DNA of 64,000 nucleotides. Source: JBGSWL01 sp041752455. GTDB taxonomy: Bacteria > Pseudomonadota > Alphaproteobacteria > Rhizobiales > Rhizobiaceae. Where the stretch lies: assembly GCA_041752455.1 (NCBI GenBank), contig JBGSWL010000008.1, positions 1-64,000 on the forward strand, given 5' to 3'. Below the pieces are notes generated by a model. The model was given only the letters and a program-made list of their open reading frames with translations. It had not been told where the DNA came from and made no database searches. Each line of letters opens with the position of its first letter. Within the stretch, counting starts at the first letter, position 1. Of the stretch, positions 17,267 to 26,779 are shown piece after piece. The translations under genes were made by a program, and so were the position numbers.

Positions 17267-18916
17267 TTACATCATGTCCATACCGCCCATGCCGCCCATT
17301 CCGCCCATGCCACCCGGCATGCCGCCGCCGTCCTTCTTCTTGGACGCCTCGGCAACACCTGCCTCGGTGGTGATCAGCAGGCCGGCGATCGACGCCGCGT
17401 CCTGCAGAGCCGTGCGAACTACCTTAGCCGGGTCGATGATGCCCTTTTCGATCATGTCGACGTACTCGTTGTTCTGAGCGTCGTAGCCGAAGTTCGCCGA
17501 CTTCGACTCGAGCACCTTGCCAACGACGATGGAGCCTTCGACACCAGCGTTCTCGGCGATCTGGCGGATCGGCGCCTGGATCGCGCGACGCACGATCTGG
17601 ATGCCGGCGTCCTGATCGGCGTTGTCACCCTTGACGGTGATCGAAGCCGTCGCCTTGAGCAGCGCAACGCCGCCGCCCGGAACCACGCCTTCTTCAACCG
17701 CCGCACGGGTCGCGTTCAGTGCGTCGTCGACGCGATCCTTGCGCTCCTTGACTTCGACTTCGGTAGCGCCGCCGACCTTGATCACCGCGACGCCGCCAGC
17801 GAGCTTCGCCAAACGCTCCTGCAGCTTCTCGCGATCGTAGTCGGACGAGGTCTCTTCGATCTGTGCCTTGATCTGCGCGACGCGAGCTTCGATGTCCTTC
17901 TTCTTGCCCGAGCCGTCGACGATCGTGGTGTCATCCTTGGTGATGGTGACGCGCTTGGCGCGGCCGAGCATCTCCATGGTGACGTTCTCGAGCTTGATGC
18001 CGAGGTCTTCCGAGATCGTCTGGCCATTCGTAAGGACGGCGAGATCTTCCAGCATCGCCTTGCGGCGGTCACCGAAGCCCGGCGCCTTGACGGCAGCGAC
18101 CTTGAGGCCACCGCGCAGCTTGTTGACGACGAGTGTCGCGAGCGCCTCGCCCTCGACGTCCTCGGCGATGATCAGCAGCGGCTTGCCGGTCTGGACGACG
18201 GCCTCAAGCACTGGCAGCATCGCCTGGAGACCCGACAGCTTCTTCTCGTGAATGAGGATATAGGGATCCTCGAGTTCAGCGATCATCTTCTCGGCATTGG
18301 TGATGAAGTAGGGCGACAGGTAGCCGCGGTCGAACTGCATACCCTCGACGACATTCAGCTCGGTCTCGGCGGTCTTGGCTTCCTCGACGGTGATGACACC
18401 CTCGTTGCCGACCTTCTGCATCGCCTTGGCGATCATTTCGCCGATTTCACGCTCGCCATTGGCCGAGATGGTGCCGACCTGAGCGATCTCGTCGGAGTTC
18501 TTGACCTTCTTTGCCTTCTTCTTGATGTCCTCGAGCACCTGCGTAACGGCCTTGTCGATGCCGCGCTTCAGGTCCATCGGGTTCATGCCGGCGGCAACCG
18601 CCTTGAGGCCTTCCTTGACGATCGACTGAGCGAGCACGGTCGCGGTCGTGGTGCCGTCACCAGCGACGTCGTTGGTCTTCGAAGCGACCTCGCGCAGCAT
18701 CTGCGCGCCCATGTTCTCGAACTTGTCCTCGAGTTCGATTTCCTTGGCGACGGTGACGCCGTCCTTGGTGGTGCGCGGTGCGCCGAAGCTCTTCTCGATG
18801 ATGACGTTGCGACCCTTGGGGCCCAGCGTGACCTTAACGGCGTTGGCGAGGGTGTCGACGCCGCGCATCATGCGATCGCGGGCATCGGCGGCAAATTTTA
18901 CGTCCTTGGCAGCCAT
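17267..18916 (-). CDS. groL: Chaperonin GroEL (60 kDa)
   Basis: This 549-residue cytosolic chaperonin has standard landmarks: VTLGPKGRNVIIEKSFGAP near residue 29, the ATP-binding GDGTTTATVLAQ near 86, and the flexible C-terminal tail of GGM repeats (MPGGMGGMGGMGGMDMM). The length and uninterrupted sequence indicate a functional protein. It forms the double-ring folding chamber with GroES and ATP. It is 55 bp downstream of groES and ends at a strong terminator. Confidence 0.98.
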   Translation of the reverse strand: MAAKDVKFAADARDRMMRGVDTLANAVKVTLGPKGRNVIIEKSFGAPRTTKDGVTVAKEIELEDKFENMGAQMLREVASKTNDVAGDGTTTATVLAQSIVKEGLKAVAAGMNPMDLKRGIDKAVTQVLEDIKKKAKKVKNSDEIAQVGTISANGEREIGEMIAKAMQKVGNEGVITVEEAKTAETELNVVEGMQFDRGYLSPYFITNAEKMIAELEDPYILIHEKKLSGLQAMLPVLEAVVQTGKPLLIIAEDVEGEALATLVVNKLRGGLKVAAVKAPGFGDRRKAMLEDLAVLTNGQTISEDLGIKLENVTMEMLGRAKRVTITKDDTTIVDGSGKKKDIEARVAQIKAQIEETSSDYDREKLQERLAKLAGGVAVIKVGGATEVEVKERKDRVDDALNATRAAVEEGVVPGGGVALLKATASITVKGDNADQDAGIQIVRRAIQAPIRQIAENAGVEGSIVVGKVLESKSANFGYDAQNNEYVDMIEKGIIDPAKVVRTALQDAASIAGLLITTEAGVAEASKKKDGGGMPGGMGGMGGMGGMDMM

Positions 18917-18971
18917 GGTGGCTCAACTCCTGATGAGGGGATATGGAACGGATATCGAAGCGACGGATGGC

Positions 18972-19262
18972 TTACTTCGCGAGCACGCCCATGATGTCGC
19001 TCTCCTTCATGATCAGCAGGTCCTGACCGTCGATCTTGACCTCGGTGCCGGACCACTTGCCGAACAGGACGCGATCGCCCTTCTTCACATCGAGGGCGAC
19101 GATCTTGCCGGACTCGTCGCGAGCGCCCGGGCCAACGGCGAGAATCTCGCCCTGCTGCGGCTTCTCGGCAGCGGTGTCGGGGATGATGATGCCACCGGTC
19201 GTCTTGGTCTCGCTTTCGACGCGCTTGACGACCACGCGGTCATGAAGGGGACGGAATTTCAT
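18972..19262 (-). CDS. groES: Co-chaperonin GroES (10 kDa)
   Basis: This 96-residue protein has the family features: the N-terminal MKFRPLHDRVVVKRVE, the mobile loop with GGIIIPDTAAEKP near residue 24, and GDRVLFGKWSGTEVKIDG near 60. It caps the GroEL chamber. The operon is preceded by a CIRCE element and a sigma70-like promoter. Confidence 0.98.
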   Translation of the reverse strand: MKFRPLHDRVVVKRVESETKTTGGIIIPDTAAEKPQQGEILAVGPGARDESGKIVALDVKKGDRVLFGKWSGTEVKIDGQDLLIMKESDIMGVLAK

Positions 19263-19319
19263 GGGTCTTGCCCTGTCTTGATGTCGGTTTGACTGTGGAA
19301 TGAGATTTGGAGCCCGTTG

Positions 19320-19346
19320 TTGGCACTCGCCTTAAACGAGTGCTAA
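19320..19346 (-). promoter_or_regulatory. CIRCE element (HrcA operator) of groESL
   Basis: On the minus strand TTAGCACTC-N9-GAGTGCCAA matches the CIRCE consensus TTAGCACTC-N9-GAGTGCTAA with one mismatch. It lies in the groES 5' leader, just downstream of the -10 box, where HrcA would block transcription until heat shock. hrcA itself is not in the window. Confidence 0.95.
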
Positions 19347-19358
19347 CAGGCTGGCCGG

Positions 19359-19387
19359 GAGATAGGCCCCCGGTGCGCGGATGTCAA
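19359..19387 (-). promoter_or_regulatory. Candidate groES promoter
   Basis: The minus strand reads TTGACA (19387-19382), then CTATCT (19365-19360) after 16 bp. The predicted start of transcription would lie at or just before the CIRCE repeat, the usual arrangement for HrcA-controlled groESL operons. Confidence 0.6.
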
Positions 19388-19606
19388 GAAGCAGGTGACG
19401 ATTTTCGCGAGCGCGGCGAACAATTGGAGGGGCCGGCCTCGCACCGATATCATTAATAAAATTAACTATTTAGATCTTGGTCAGTCGCCGCCGTCGGACA
19501 ACGGACGTGCCGCCGGGTTCGACCGGCGACACCGCGTCATCCTGAACAGGCCATCCGAGTTGTAGAGGCCTTCGTGCGCATCGCGCAGAGAAAAAAACAG
19601 GCGCGA
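19388..19606. other. Intergenic region between the groES promoter and tadC
   Basis: About 220 bp with no gene. It contains an A/T-rich patch (about 19450-19480). No clear terminator was found for the tad operon that ends at 19607. Confidence 0.4.
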
Positions 19607-20584
19607 CTATCCGAGCTTCATGACCTGGATCGCGGCCGGCCCGAGAATGACCACGAATAGAACCGGCAGGAAGAACAGGATCATCGGCACCGTCAACTTC
19701 GGCGGCAAGGCGGCCGCCTTCTTCTCGGCGTCCATCATGCGCATGTCGCGGTTTTCCTTGGCCATGACGCGTAGCGCCTGACCGACCGGCGTACCATAGC
19801 GCTCCGACTGAACGAGCGCCGTCGCTACCGACTTGATACCTGGCAGTCCGGTCCGCTTGCCGAGATTCTCGAACGCCATGCGACGATCCTGCAAGTAAGA
19901 CAACTCGGCCGTGGTCAAGCTGTACTCCTCGGCGAGTTCGATCGACTGGCTTGCCACCTCACGCGCGACACGGCCAAACGACGCCTCGACCGACATGCCG
20001 GACTGAACGCAGATCAACAGCATATCGAGGCTGTCGGGAAATGCCGCCTTGATGGCGTGCTGCCGCTTCTGCACCCGGTTCTCGATGAAGACGTTCGGCA
20101 GGTAGAAACCGACAAAGCCGCCACCCAACGCCATCATGAACTTGATGATCGGCGGATAAGGCAGACTGGACTTGATCACGAACAGGTAGAGCAGTGCGAG
20201 CAGCGTCACGATGACCGGCGCGGCGAGGCGGAAGAATACGTAGGTATAGACGTGCGCTTGGCTTCTTAGACCGGCCATGCGCAATCGGTTGCGGACCTCT
20301 TCCGTCTCGAATTTTGACTTGAGATCGAACTGGTCGACCAACTGTTGCATGAACCCGGCAGAGCCGTGGCGCAGCTTTCCAGGCTGGTCCTTCGACTTCA
20401 TCTCGGCGACGCGCGCCGAGCGCATCTTGTCGCGCTCGGTCGCCATCACACGAACGCGCTTGTGCATCTGATCGCGATTGAGGATCGGCATTGCGATGGT
20501 CAGCACCGTCGCAAACGCCGCGATGGCTGCAGCCGCCATTACGAACAGCTGCGGCTTCATCACCATATCGATGAAGTCCATCAT
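19607..20584 (-). CDS. tadC: Tad pilus inner-membrane platform protein TadC (T2SSF family)
   Basis: This 325-residue inner-membrane protein has a type II secretion F domain: hydrophobic segments near residues 10-30, in the 110-160 region and at the C-terminus (VPMILFFLPVLFVVILGP). A cytoplasmic helical part contains PDSLDMLLICVQSGMSVEAS. TadC pairs with TadB as the platform driven by the CpaF ATPase. Start at 20584 because GAGGTG lies upstream; the longer frame begins in the tadB-tadC gap. It is the last gene of the run; tadD is not found after it. Confidence 0.9.
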   Translation of the reverse strand: MMDFIDMVMKPQLFVMAAAAIAAFATVLTIAMPILNRDQMHKRVRVMATERDKMRSARVAEMKSKDQPGKLRHGSAGFMQQLVDQFDLKSKFETEEVRNRLRMAGLRSQAHVYTYVFFRLAAPVIVTLLALLYLFVIKSSLPYPPIIKFMMALGGGFVGFYLPNVFIENRVQKRQHAIKAAFPDSLDMLLICVQSGMSVEASFGRVAREVASQSIELAEEYSLTTAELSYLQDRRMAFENLGKRTGLPGIKSVATALVQSERYGTPVGQALRVMAKENRDMRMMDAEKKAAALPPKLTVPMILFFLPVLFVVILGPAAIQVMKLG

Positions 20585-20655
20585 GGAAGCACCTCGATCC
20601 TTGCAATCACTCTCGGCGGGGACCGGCACCCGACGTGCCAGCCCATGCGATCATT

Positions 20656-21654
20656 CTAGAACTTGAAGTTGATCATTTTCTTCATGACGAAGATGCCGGC
20701 AGACATCCAGATCGCCGCGCAGGCCATCATGAATTGCCCCGTTTTCGTCGTCCAAAGCAGCGAGATGTAGTGTGGTGCCGTCGCGTAGACCATGCCCATG
20801 ACAGTAAACGGTAGCGCACCGAGCACCATCGCCGAAGCCTTCGCTTCAGCCGAAAGCGCCTGAACCTTGGCGGCCATCATCTTACGATCGCGCAGCACCT
20901 GCGAAAGGTTGCCGAGCGCTTCCGAGAGGTTACCGCCGGCCTGCTGTTGGATGGCGATCACGATAGCGAAGAACTTCACTTCGGCGAGCGGTACGCGCTG
21001 CATCATGCGGTCGAAACAATCAGCCAATGGCACGCCGACGCGCTGTTGCTCGACCAATTCCTGGAACTCGCCTCGGATCGGCTGTGGGCTTTCACGCGCG
21101 ATGATACCGAGGCACTCGTTGAGCGGCAAACCCGATTTGACGCCACGTACGATCACGTCGATTGCGTTGGCGAATTCGTTGATGAACTTACTCTGGCGGC
21201 GCTTGGTCAGGAACGAGACGACCCAGCGCGGCAGTCCGAAGGCGCCGATGAAGGCAGCAGCGGCAAGCGCGATAGACGGCAGCGAAGGCATCGAGATGAA
21301 AACAGCGATCGCCGTAAATACGCCGGTAATCGCAGAACCGATCCAGAAGCTGTTGATGGAGACGTCGAGGCCGGCCCGCTCGAGACGCAGCCTCAGCGAC
21401 ACCTTCTCCTTGGATTTCTGACGGCTCTCGATCTCCTTCAGTGTATCGGCGACGGCCTTCTTGCGATTGTTGTTCTGGTCGCCGGCCGTAGAACGCCGCG
21501 ACGAGCGCCGCTTGCTTTCTGTGACGCCGGCAACGCGCTTCTCGGCCTGCCGCTCGCCCGAAATGTACGGATAGGCGAGAGTATAAGCCAGCGCTGCGAC
21601 CGCAAGACCACCCGTCAGCATGACGAGCAGCTGGACGAAATCTGCGTCAAGCAT
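20656..21654 (-). CDS. tadB: Tad pilus inner-membrane platform protein TadB (T2SSF family)
   Basis: This 332-residue protein has an N-terminal membrane helix (LLVMLTGGLAVAALAYTLAY) and a basic cytoplasmic region with many Lys/Arg residues around 40-85. A T2SSF domain follows, with FANAIDVIVRGVKSGLPLNE and AIQQQAGGNLSEALGNLSQV, and C-terminal helices. Its ATG overlaps the end of cpaF by 8 bp, so the two are translationally coupled. It forms the TadBC platform beneath the pilus. Confidence 0.92.
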   Translation of the reverse strand: MLDADFVQLLVMLTGGLAVAALAYTLAYPYISGERQAEKRVAGVTESKRRSSRRSTAGDQNNNRKKAVADTLKEIESRQKSKEKVSLRLRLERAGLDVSINSFWIGSAITGVFTAIAVFISMPSLPSIALAAAAFIGAFGLPRWVVSFLTKRRQSKFINEFANAIDVIVRGVKSGLPLNECLGIIARESPQPIRGEFQELVEQQRVGVPLADCFDRMMQRVPLAEVKFFAIVIAIQQQAGGNLSEALGNLSQVLRDRKMMAAKVQALSAEAKASAMVLGALPFTVMGMVYATAPHYISLLWTTKTGQFMMACAAIWMSAGIFVMKKMINFKF

Positions 21655-23215
21655 TGGTCTCTCCGAGGATGTTGCCGTGAGCGTCTTGAACTTCGGCCGA
21701 AGCGAGCGCTTCCGCGAGACGGTTATGCTCGCCGTAATATTCGGCGCGCTCCCAGAAGCGCGGGCGCGCGATGCCGGTCGAGCGATGGCGGCCGATGATT
21801 TTGCCGGTCGCCTGGTCCTCGCCGATGATGTCGTAGACGAGGATGTTCTGCAGCGTCACGACCTCGCCTTCCATGCCGATCACCTCGGTGACATGGGTGA
21901 TCCTGCGCGAGCCGTCGCGCAAGCGAGCGGCCTGCACGATGATGTCGACAGAGCCGGTGATCATTTCGCGGATGGTCTTGGTGGGCAACGTGAAGCCGCC
22001 CATCATGATCATCGATTCCATACGACTGATGGCTTCGCGTGGGCTGTTGGCGTGCAGCGTGCCCATCGAGCCGTCGTGACCCGTATTCATCGCCTGCAAC
22101 AGATCGAAGGCCTCGGGGCCGCGGACTTCGCCGACGATGATCCGCTCGGGGCGCATACGCAGGCAGTTCTTGACCAGGTCACGCATGGTGATCTGACCTT
22201 CGCCCTCGAGGTTGGGCGGGCGGGTTTCGAGACGAACCACGTGCGGCTGCTGCAGCTGGAGTTCGGCCGAGTCTTCGCACGTGACGATGCGCTCGTCGTT
22301 GTCGATGGTCGACGACATGCAATTGAGCAGCGTCGTCTTGCCCGAACCGGTACCGCCCGAAACGATGATGTTGCAGCGGACCCGCCCGATGATCTCGAGC
22401 AACGTCTTGCCGGCCGGCGAGATCGAACCGAACTTGACCAGCTGCTCGAGCCGCAGCCGGTCTTTTTTGAATTTACGAATGGTGAGTGCCGGGCCATCGA
22501 TCGCCAGTGGCGGCGCGATGACGTTGACGCGAGAGCCATCGGGGAGGCGGGCGTCGCAAATCGGGCTCGATTCGTCGACGCGGCGTCCGACCTGGCTGAC
22601 GATTCGCTGGCAGATGTTCATCAACTGCGCATTGTCGGCAAAGCGCACGTTGGTCTTGAGCACCTTGCCGCCGACTTCGATGAAGGTCGCGCCGGCACCA
22701 TTGACCATGATATCGGCAATGTCGTCACGAGCCAGCAGCGGCTCGAGTGGACCATAGCCGAGCACGTCGTTGCAGATGTCCTCGAGCAGCTCTTCCTGCT
22801 CGGCGATCGACATCGCATAGTTCTTGATGGCGATGATGTCGTTGACGATGTCGCGGATTTCCTCGCGCGCGCTTTCGGCATCAAGCTTGGCAAGCTGCGA
22901 CAGGTCGATGGTTTCGATCAGCGCCGAGAAGACCTGGGTCTTGGTGTCGTAGTAGCTCTCGTTGCGCGCTGTCTTCTGGCGTGCAACCGGTGCCGGCTGC
23001 GGTTGCGGGATGCGCTGCTTTGCTTCCGGAGCTGCAGATGACGCAGCCTTGGGTGCTGCCGGTTCAACTTTGTTTGGCATGGCAGTTGTGCCGGCTGCAA
23101 CTGGTTCGGCCCGCGCAATCGGTGCTGCTTCAGGTGCAGCGTCCTGGATCGGGCGCATTGCGCCACCGCCGAAGGAGCCTGCCCCCTGCCCGCCTGGTCC
23201 TCGTTTGCCGAACAT
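21647..23215 (-). CDS. cpaF: Tad pilus assembly ATPase CpaF/TadA
   Basis: This 522-residue secretion ATPase of the GspE/VirB11 superfamily has a Walker A IIVSGGTGSGKTTLLNCMS near residue 268, an Asp box ERIVTCEDSAELQLQQPHVV, and Walker B and His-box regions (RPERIIVGEVRGPEAFDLLQ; GHDGSMGTLHANSPREA). The first 90 residues are a Pro/Ala/Gln-rich low-complexity tail. It hydrolyses ATP to power pilin assembly. Start is the ATG at 23215; an upstream TTG is in frame only two codons earlier. Confidence 0.95.
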   Translation of the reverse strand: MFGKRGPGGQGAGSFGGGAMRPIQDAAPEAAPIARAEPVAAGTTAMPNKVEPAAPKAASSAAPEAKQRIPQPQPAPVARQKTARNESYYDTKTQVFSALIETIDLSQLAKLDAESAREEIRDIVNDIIAIKNYAMSIAEQEELLEDICNDVLGYGPLEPLLARDDIADIMVNGAGATFIEVGGKVLKTNVRFADNAQLMNICQRIVSQVGRRVDESSPICDARLPDGSRVNVIAPPLAIDGPALTIRKFKKDRLRLEQLVKFGSISPAGKTLLEIIGRVRCNIIVSGGTGSGKTTLLNCMSSTIDNDERIVTCEDSAELQLQQPHVVRLETRPPNLEGEGQITMRDLVKNCLRMRPERIIVGEVRGPEAFDLLQAMNTGHDGSMGTLHANSPREAISRMESMIMMGGFTLPTKTIREMITGSVDIIVQAARLRDGSRRITHVTEVIGMEGEVVTLQNILVYDIIGEDQATGKIIGRHRSTGIARPRFWERAEYYGEHNRLAEALASAEVQDAHGNILGETNA

Positions 23216-23249
23216 CGTCAATCACCCTGCCGTTTGTTGTTTCTGGCCG

Positions 23250-24539
23250 TCACTTTTTCTTCTGCAGGCGGGACAGAATGCCCTTGAGCCCACCTTTGGG
23301 CTTGTTTGCGATCACACCTCTGCCGGTCACCAGATGCGCCAGATCGGCCAAAGTCGCGACAATCGGGCTGGCGGCGTCGGTTTCGCCGAGCATCCGCCCG
23401 CTGTTTGCGGCATTGCCGAAGAGCTGGGCATCGAACGGGATGATGGCCGAAGGCTCCAGGTCCAGCGGATCGGCAAAGTCTGCCGGCGAAATTTCAGGAC
23501 GCTTGGGCATGCCAACCTGGTTGAGCACCAAGCGCGGCGAGAAGTCGTTCGGACGCAGCTTGCGCAGCGTGTCGACGAGGTTCTTGGCGTTGCGCAGATT
23601 GGCGAGTTCCGGCGCGGCGACAATCACCACTTCGTCGGCACGCGCCAGCGTGTTCTTGGTCCAGCCGTTCCACAGATGCGGCACGTCGAGCGTGACGAGG
23701 GGCGCGGAGCGCTGTGCGACGTCGATCAACTGGGTAAAGGAATCCGGCTCGAAATCGTAGACCTTGTCGAGCATTGACGGCGCAGCCAGCAGCGAGAGCT
23801 TCTCGGCGCAGGTGGCAAGCAGGCGGTCGAGATAGACCTCGTCGATGCGCTCGGGCGAAAACACGGCTTCGGCAATGCCCTGCGCCGGGTCCTGGTCGAA
23901 ATTGATGTTGGCGGTGCCAAACGGCAAGTCCATGTCCGCGACGATCACTTCGGTCTGGAACAGGGTCGACATGGCCCAGGACACGTTGTGGGCGATCGTC
24001 GAAGCGCCAACGCCACCCTTTGCCCCGACAAAGGCAATGGTGCGCCCGAGCGGTTCGGCGGTCGGATCGACAAAAAGCGTGGAAATGACGGCCATCATGT
24101 CGGCGATGGCAACCGGGGCGACGAGATACTCGGAGATGCCCGAACGGATCAGGTCGCGGTAGAGCGCCACGTCGTTGTGGTGACCGATGACCACGACGCG
24201 CGAGGTCGGATCGCAGACTTCGGCAAGGTCGGCGAGCCGCGACATCAGTTCCTCGGGGCCGCAGGTGATCTCGATCATGATCAGGTTGGGCGTCGGGGCG
24301 GTCTGGTAGAACTCGACCGCGGCCGGCAAGCCACCCATGTAGACTCGGGTCTGCGCCTTGGCCATGCGACGATCTTCGCCCATGCGTTCGATCGGGCCTG
24401 CGACGGCCTGGGTTTCGCAGAACGCCTGCACCGAGATGCGCGGGATCGGCCGAACGTCGGTGATCGCCATGATTTCATCAGGCGACAACTGCGACGGCCG
24501 GGGCTGTTCGTAACTCTGTTCCAACGGATTTCCCGACAT
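23250..24539 (-). CDS. cpaE: Tad pilus localisation/assembly protein CpaE/TadZ
   Basis: This 429-residue protein has an N-terminal atypical receiver-like domain (about 60-160: VVIGHHNDVALYRDLIRSG). A MinD/ParA-type ATPase domain follows, in which AFVGAKGGVGASTIAHNVSW (near residue 172) is the deviant Walker A with the signature KGGVG. The family places the Tad apparatus at the cell pole and recruits other subunits. Situated between cpaD and cpaF with short gaps (37 and 34 bp). Confidence 0.92.
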   Translation of the reverse strand: MSGNPLEQSYEQPRPSQLSPDEIMAITDVRPIPRISVQAFCETQAVAGPIERMGEDRRMAKAQTRVYMGGLPAAVEFYQTAPTPNLIMIEITCGPEELMSRLADLAEVCDPTSRVVVIGHHNDVALYRDLIRSGISEYLVAPVAIADMMAVISTLFVDPTAEPLGRTIAFVGAKGGVGASTIAHNVSWAMSTLFQTEVIVADMDLPFGTANINFDQDPAQGIAEAVFSPERIDEVYLDRLLATCAEKLSLLAAPSMLDKVYDFEPDSFTQLIDVAQRSAPLVTLDVPHLWNGWTKNTLARADEVVIVAAPELANLRNAKNLVDTLRKLRPNDFSPRLVLNQVGMPKRPEISPADFADPLDLEPSAIIPFDAQLFGNAANSGRMLGETDAASPIVATLADLAHLVTGRGVIANKPKGGLKGILSRLQKKK

Positions 24540-24576
24540 GGTCCTGTTCCTGCTCCTGTTGCCGGTCCCGGGTGCC

Positions 24577-25221
24577 TTAGAGGCCCTGGTAGGTCTTGAT
24601 CACGGATTCACGCTGTGCGGCATCGATCGGACTCATCTGGCGTGGTCCCAAAAGGTCGCCGGGATTGGCCACGATGGCGGCGAGGTTCTTCTGCTGCGAG
24701 CATCCGAAGTCCGGATGCGTATTGTTCTTGGAGGCCCGCCCCAGATCTTCCGGCCAGGCGCCGCAATTGCCGGTCTGGGCGGTCACCGCCGCATAGGACA
24801 GGCGCACCGGCGCTGCGGCACCATGGGCACGGGCATCATAGGATTGCACCGCGACACGGTCGCGATGGCCGCCGCCTTCCTCGATCGCGCTGTAAATGTC
24901 CTTGGTGACGTGATCGACAGCGGCAGCGTTGGCCGAACCTGTCGGAACCAGCATGTGGAGGATGCCGGTGCCCGACTGAGCGTAGGCGCTTGCAAAAGCG
25001 GTGATGTTGGAGCGCACCGCGATGTTCAGCGATGTCGCGCCGGACGCCACAGGAATGTCGAGCGACTGCTCTGCCTCGGTCAGGACAATCGGGTGCTTGG
25101 TGCGGTAGTCATCCGGCACCGAACCGACATTTATCGAGTCGCGGGGAAGCGAACTGCATCCGGCCATCAGCGCTGCGGCGATGGCGAGGCCTGCGGTCCT
25201 TCTGATTGCTTGGGCATTCAT
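24577..25221 (-). CDS. cpaD: Tad pilus lipoprotein CpaD
   Basis: This 214-residue protein has a lipoprotein signal peptide with lipobox LMAGC (Cys at about residue 22). The CpaD-domain features follow: YRTKHPIVLTEAEQSLDIPV near 40 and the C-terminal NCGAWPEDLGRASKN region. CpaD lipoproteins support the outer-membrane secretin CpaC. It is 16 bp downstream of cpaC. Confidence 0.9.
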   Translation of the reverse strand: MNAQAIRRTAGLAIAAALMAGCSSLPRDSINVGSVPDDYRTKHPIVLTEAEQSLDIPVASGATSLNIAVRSNITAFASAYAQSGTGILHMLVPTGSANAAAVDHVTKDIYSAIEEGGGHRDRVAVQSYDARAHGAAAPVRLSYAAVTAQTGNCGAWPEDLGRASKNNTHPDFGCSQQKNLAAIVANPGDLLGPRQMSPIDAAQRESVIKTYQGL

Positions 25222-25237
25222 CGCGCAGATACTCCGG

Positions 25238-26779
25238 TTACTTGTAAATGAACCCGACGGCGCCGTGGTAACGGCCGGCCGGCAAGTCCTGATTGACGGA
25301 ACCGTAGATGCGGTTGAGGCGCCCGAGTACGTTGGACGCGCCGTCGCTCGGCGGTGTGAGATTGTCGGTCGGCTGGGCGAGCGCGCTGGCTGCCACCGGT
25401 CGCACCAGGTAGGGCGTCACGATGATGACCAGTTCGGACTCGTTGCGCACGAAGTCGCGGCTGCGGAACAAGCTGCCGATGACCGGGATCTTGGAAATGC
25501 CCGGAAAGCCGGACATGGTCTGGCGATACTCGTCCTGGATAAGCCCTGCGATCACCATCGAGCCGCCCGATGGCAATTCGACGGTGGACTTGGCTTCACG
25601 CCGGCGCAGCGAAATGATCGCGCCACCGATGGCGTCGCCGCCGCCGGAGACACCGCCACCGGCCACGGTCGGCTCGGAGACTTCGGTTTCGATGTTCAGG
25701 CTGATGCGCCCTGCGGAAAGAACAACCGGCTTGAACTTGAGGGAAATGCCGTATTCGACTTCACGGAACGACGACTGGGCAACCCCGTCAACGACCGTGA
25801 CCCCCGACGGAACCTGGAATTCACCGCCAACCCGAAAGTCGGCTTCCTGGCCGGAAACAGCGGTCAGCATCGGTGCGGCCAATGTGCGCGACACGCCCGC
25901 CTGTTCAGCCGCCTGCAACGTCGCCTCGAGGCTGAGCCCCCCGATGGTTCCGCCAAGGCTGACAGCGTTTCCACTGAGCGGGCCATTGACGGCAAACGCG
26001 CCTGCTGACGCGGCATCGAAGGTAATGCCGTTTCCGCCCGAGCGGCTGGCTGAAAAATTGACGCCCAGTTGCTTCATCACCGAACGCTGCACTTCGGCGA
26101 CGGTGACCTTGAGTGTCACCTGGTCGCCACCGACGATTTCAAGCATGTTGACGATCTGGCTGCTGCCGTTCCCGCCGAAGAAGAAGCCGCGCTGCGACTC
26201 GGTGGCATCGCCACCCTTGACGAAGATTTCGGCAAGCTTGACGGCCTTGCTGGCGTCCTGCGGCGTCTGGACGATCCCGGTCAGGACGATGTTGTCGTTG
26301 ATGATTTCGGTCTTGATCTGCGAGCCGGGAATGAAGCGCTCGATGTAACGATCGAGGCCGGCGACATCGCGCTCGACCTGCAGGTCAAGGCTGACCAGTT
26401 GGCGACCTTCGCGGTCGAAGACGAAAATGTTGGTTTCGCCAACCTTCTTGCCGAACAGGTAGATGCGGCGCGCGCTGCGCGACACGGCATCGGCCACTTC
26501 CGGGTTGGCGACGAGGATGTCGTGGGCGTCGGCCGGCAGGTCGAGGACCAGCGACTTGTTGAGGCCGAGCGTGATCCGCTCGGACTGTCCGGTATTGCGA
26601 CCGACCTCGATGATCCCCTGAGCGGCTGCCATGGTGATCCCAAGGCCGATGGCTCCGATGCCTGGGGCAAAGGACGAGACCGCGCAGAAGGCGAGTGCTG
26701 ACATCGTTGTCTTGAGCAGGGAAGCGGTCATCGTCATCTGTCCGTTTTCACGCATGGGTTTTCCGTTTGCGGTCATCAT
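25238..26779 (-). CDS. cpaC: Tad pilus outer-membrane secretin CpaC/RcpA
   Basis: This 513-residue secretin has a signal peptide region to about residue 55 and an N-terminal pilus-assembly domain (LVLDLPADAHDILVANPEVA). A BON-like segment lies near 150-190, and the C-terminal secretin domain contains the VPSGVTVVDGVAQSSFREVE and GSMVIAGLIQDEYRQTMSGF motifs. It forms the outer-membrane channel for the pilus. The first ATG overlaps the cpaB stop (ATGA); another ATG a few codons later (MTMTASLLKT) could be the start. Confidence 0.92.
   Translation of the reverse strand: MMTANGKPMRENGQMTMTASLLKTTMSALAFCAVSSFAPGIGAIGLGITMAAAQGIIEVGRNTGQSERITLGLNKSLVLDLPADAHDILVANPEVADAVSRSARRIYLFGKKVGETNIFVFDREGRQLVSLDLQVERDVAGLDRYIERFIPGSQIKTEIINDNIVLTGIVQTPQDASKAVKLAEIFVKGGDATESQRGFFFGGNGSSQIVNMLEIVGGDQVTLKVTVAEVQRSVMKQLGVNFSASRSGGNGITFDAASAGAFAVNGPLSGNAVSLGGTIGGLSLEATLQAAEQAGVSRTLAAPMLTAVSGQEADFRVGGEFQVPSGVTVVDGVAQSSFREVEYGISLKFKPVVLSAGRISLNIETEVSEPTVAGGGVSGGGDAIGGAIISLRRREAKSTVELPSGGSMVIAGLIQDEYRQTMSGFPGISKIPVIGSLFRSRDFVRNESELVIIVTPYLVRPVAASALAQPTDNLTPPSDGASNVLGRLNRIYGSVNQDLPAGRYHGAVGFIYK

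Noticed and set aside
19560..19606. Terminator for the tad operon
   Set aside because: A small TGCGC palindrome is present, but on the minus strand its T-run lies before the stem, not after.
21620..23041. A 473-codon open frame opposite cpaF
   Set aside because: No recognisable domain; antisense to a complete secretion ATPase.
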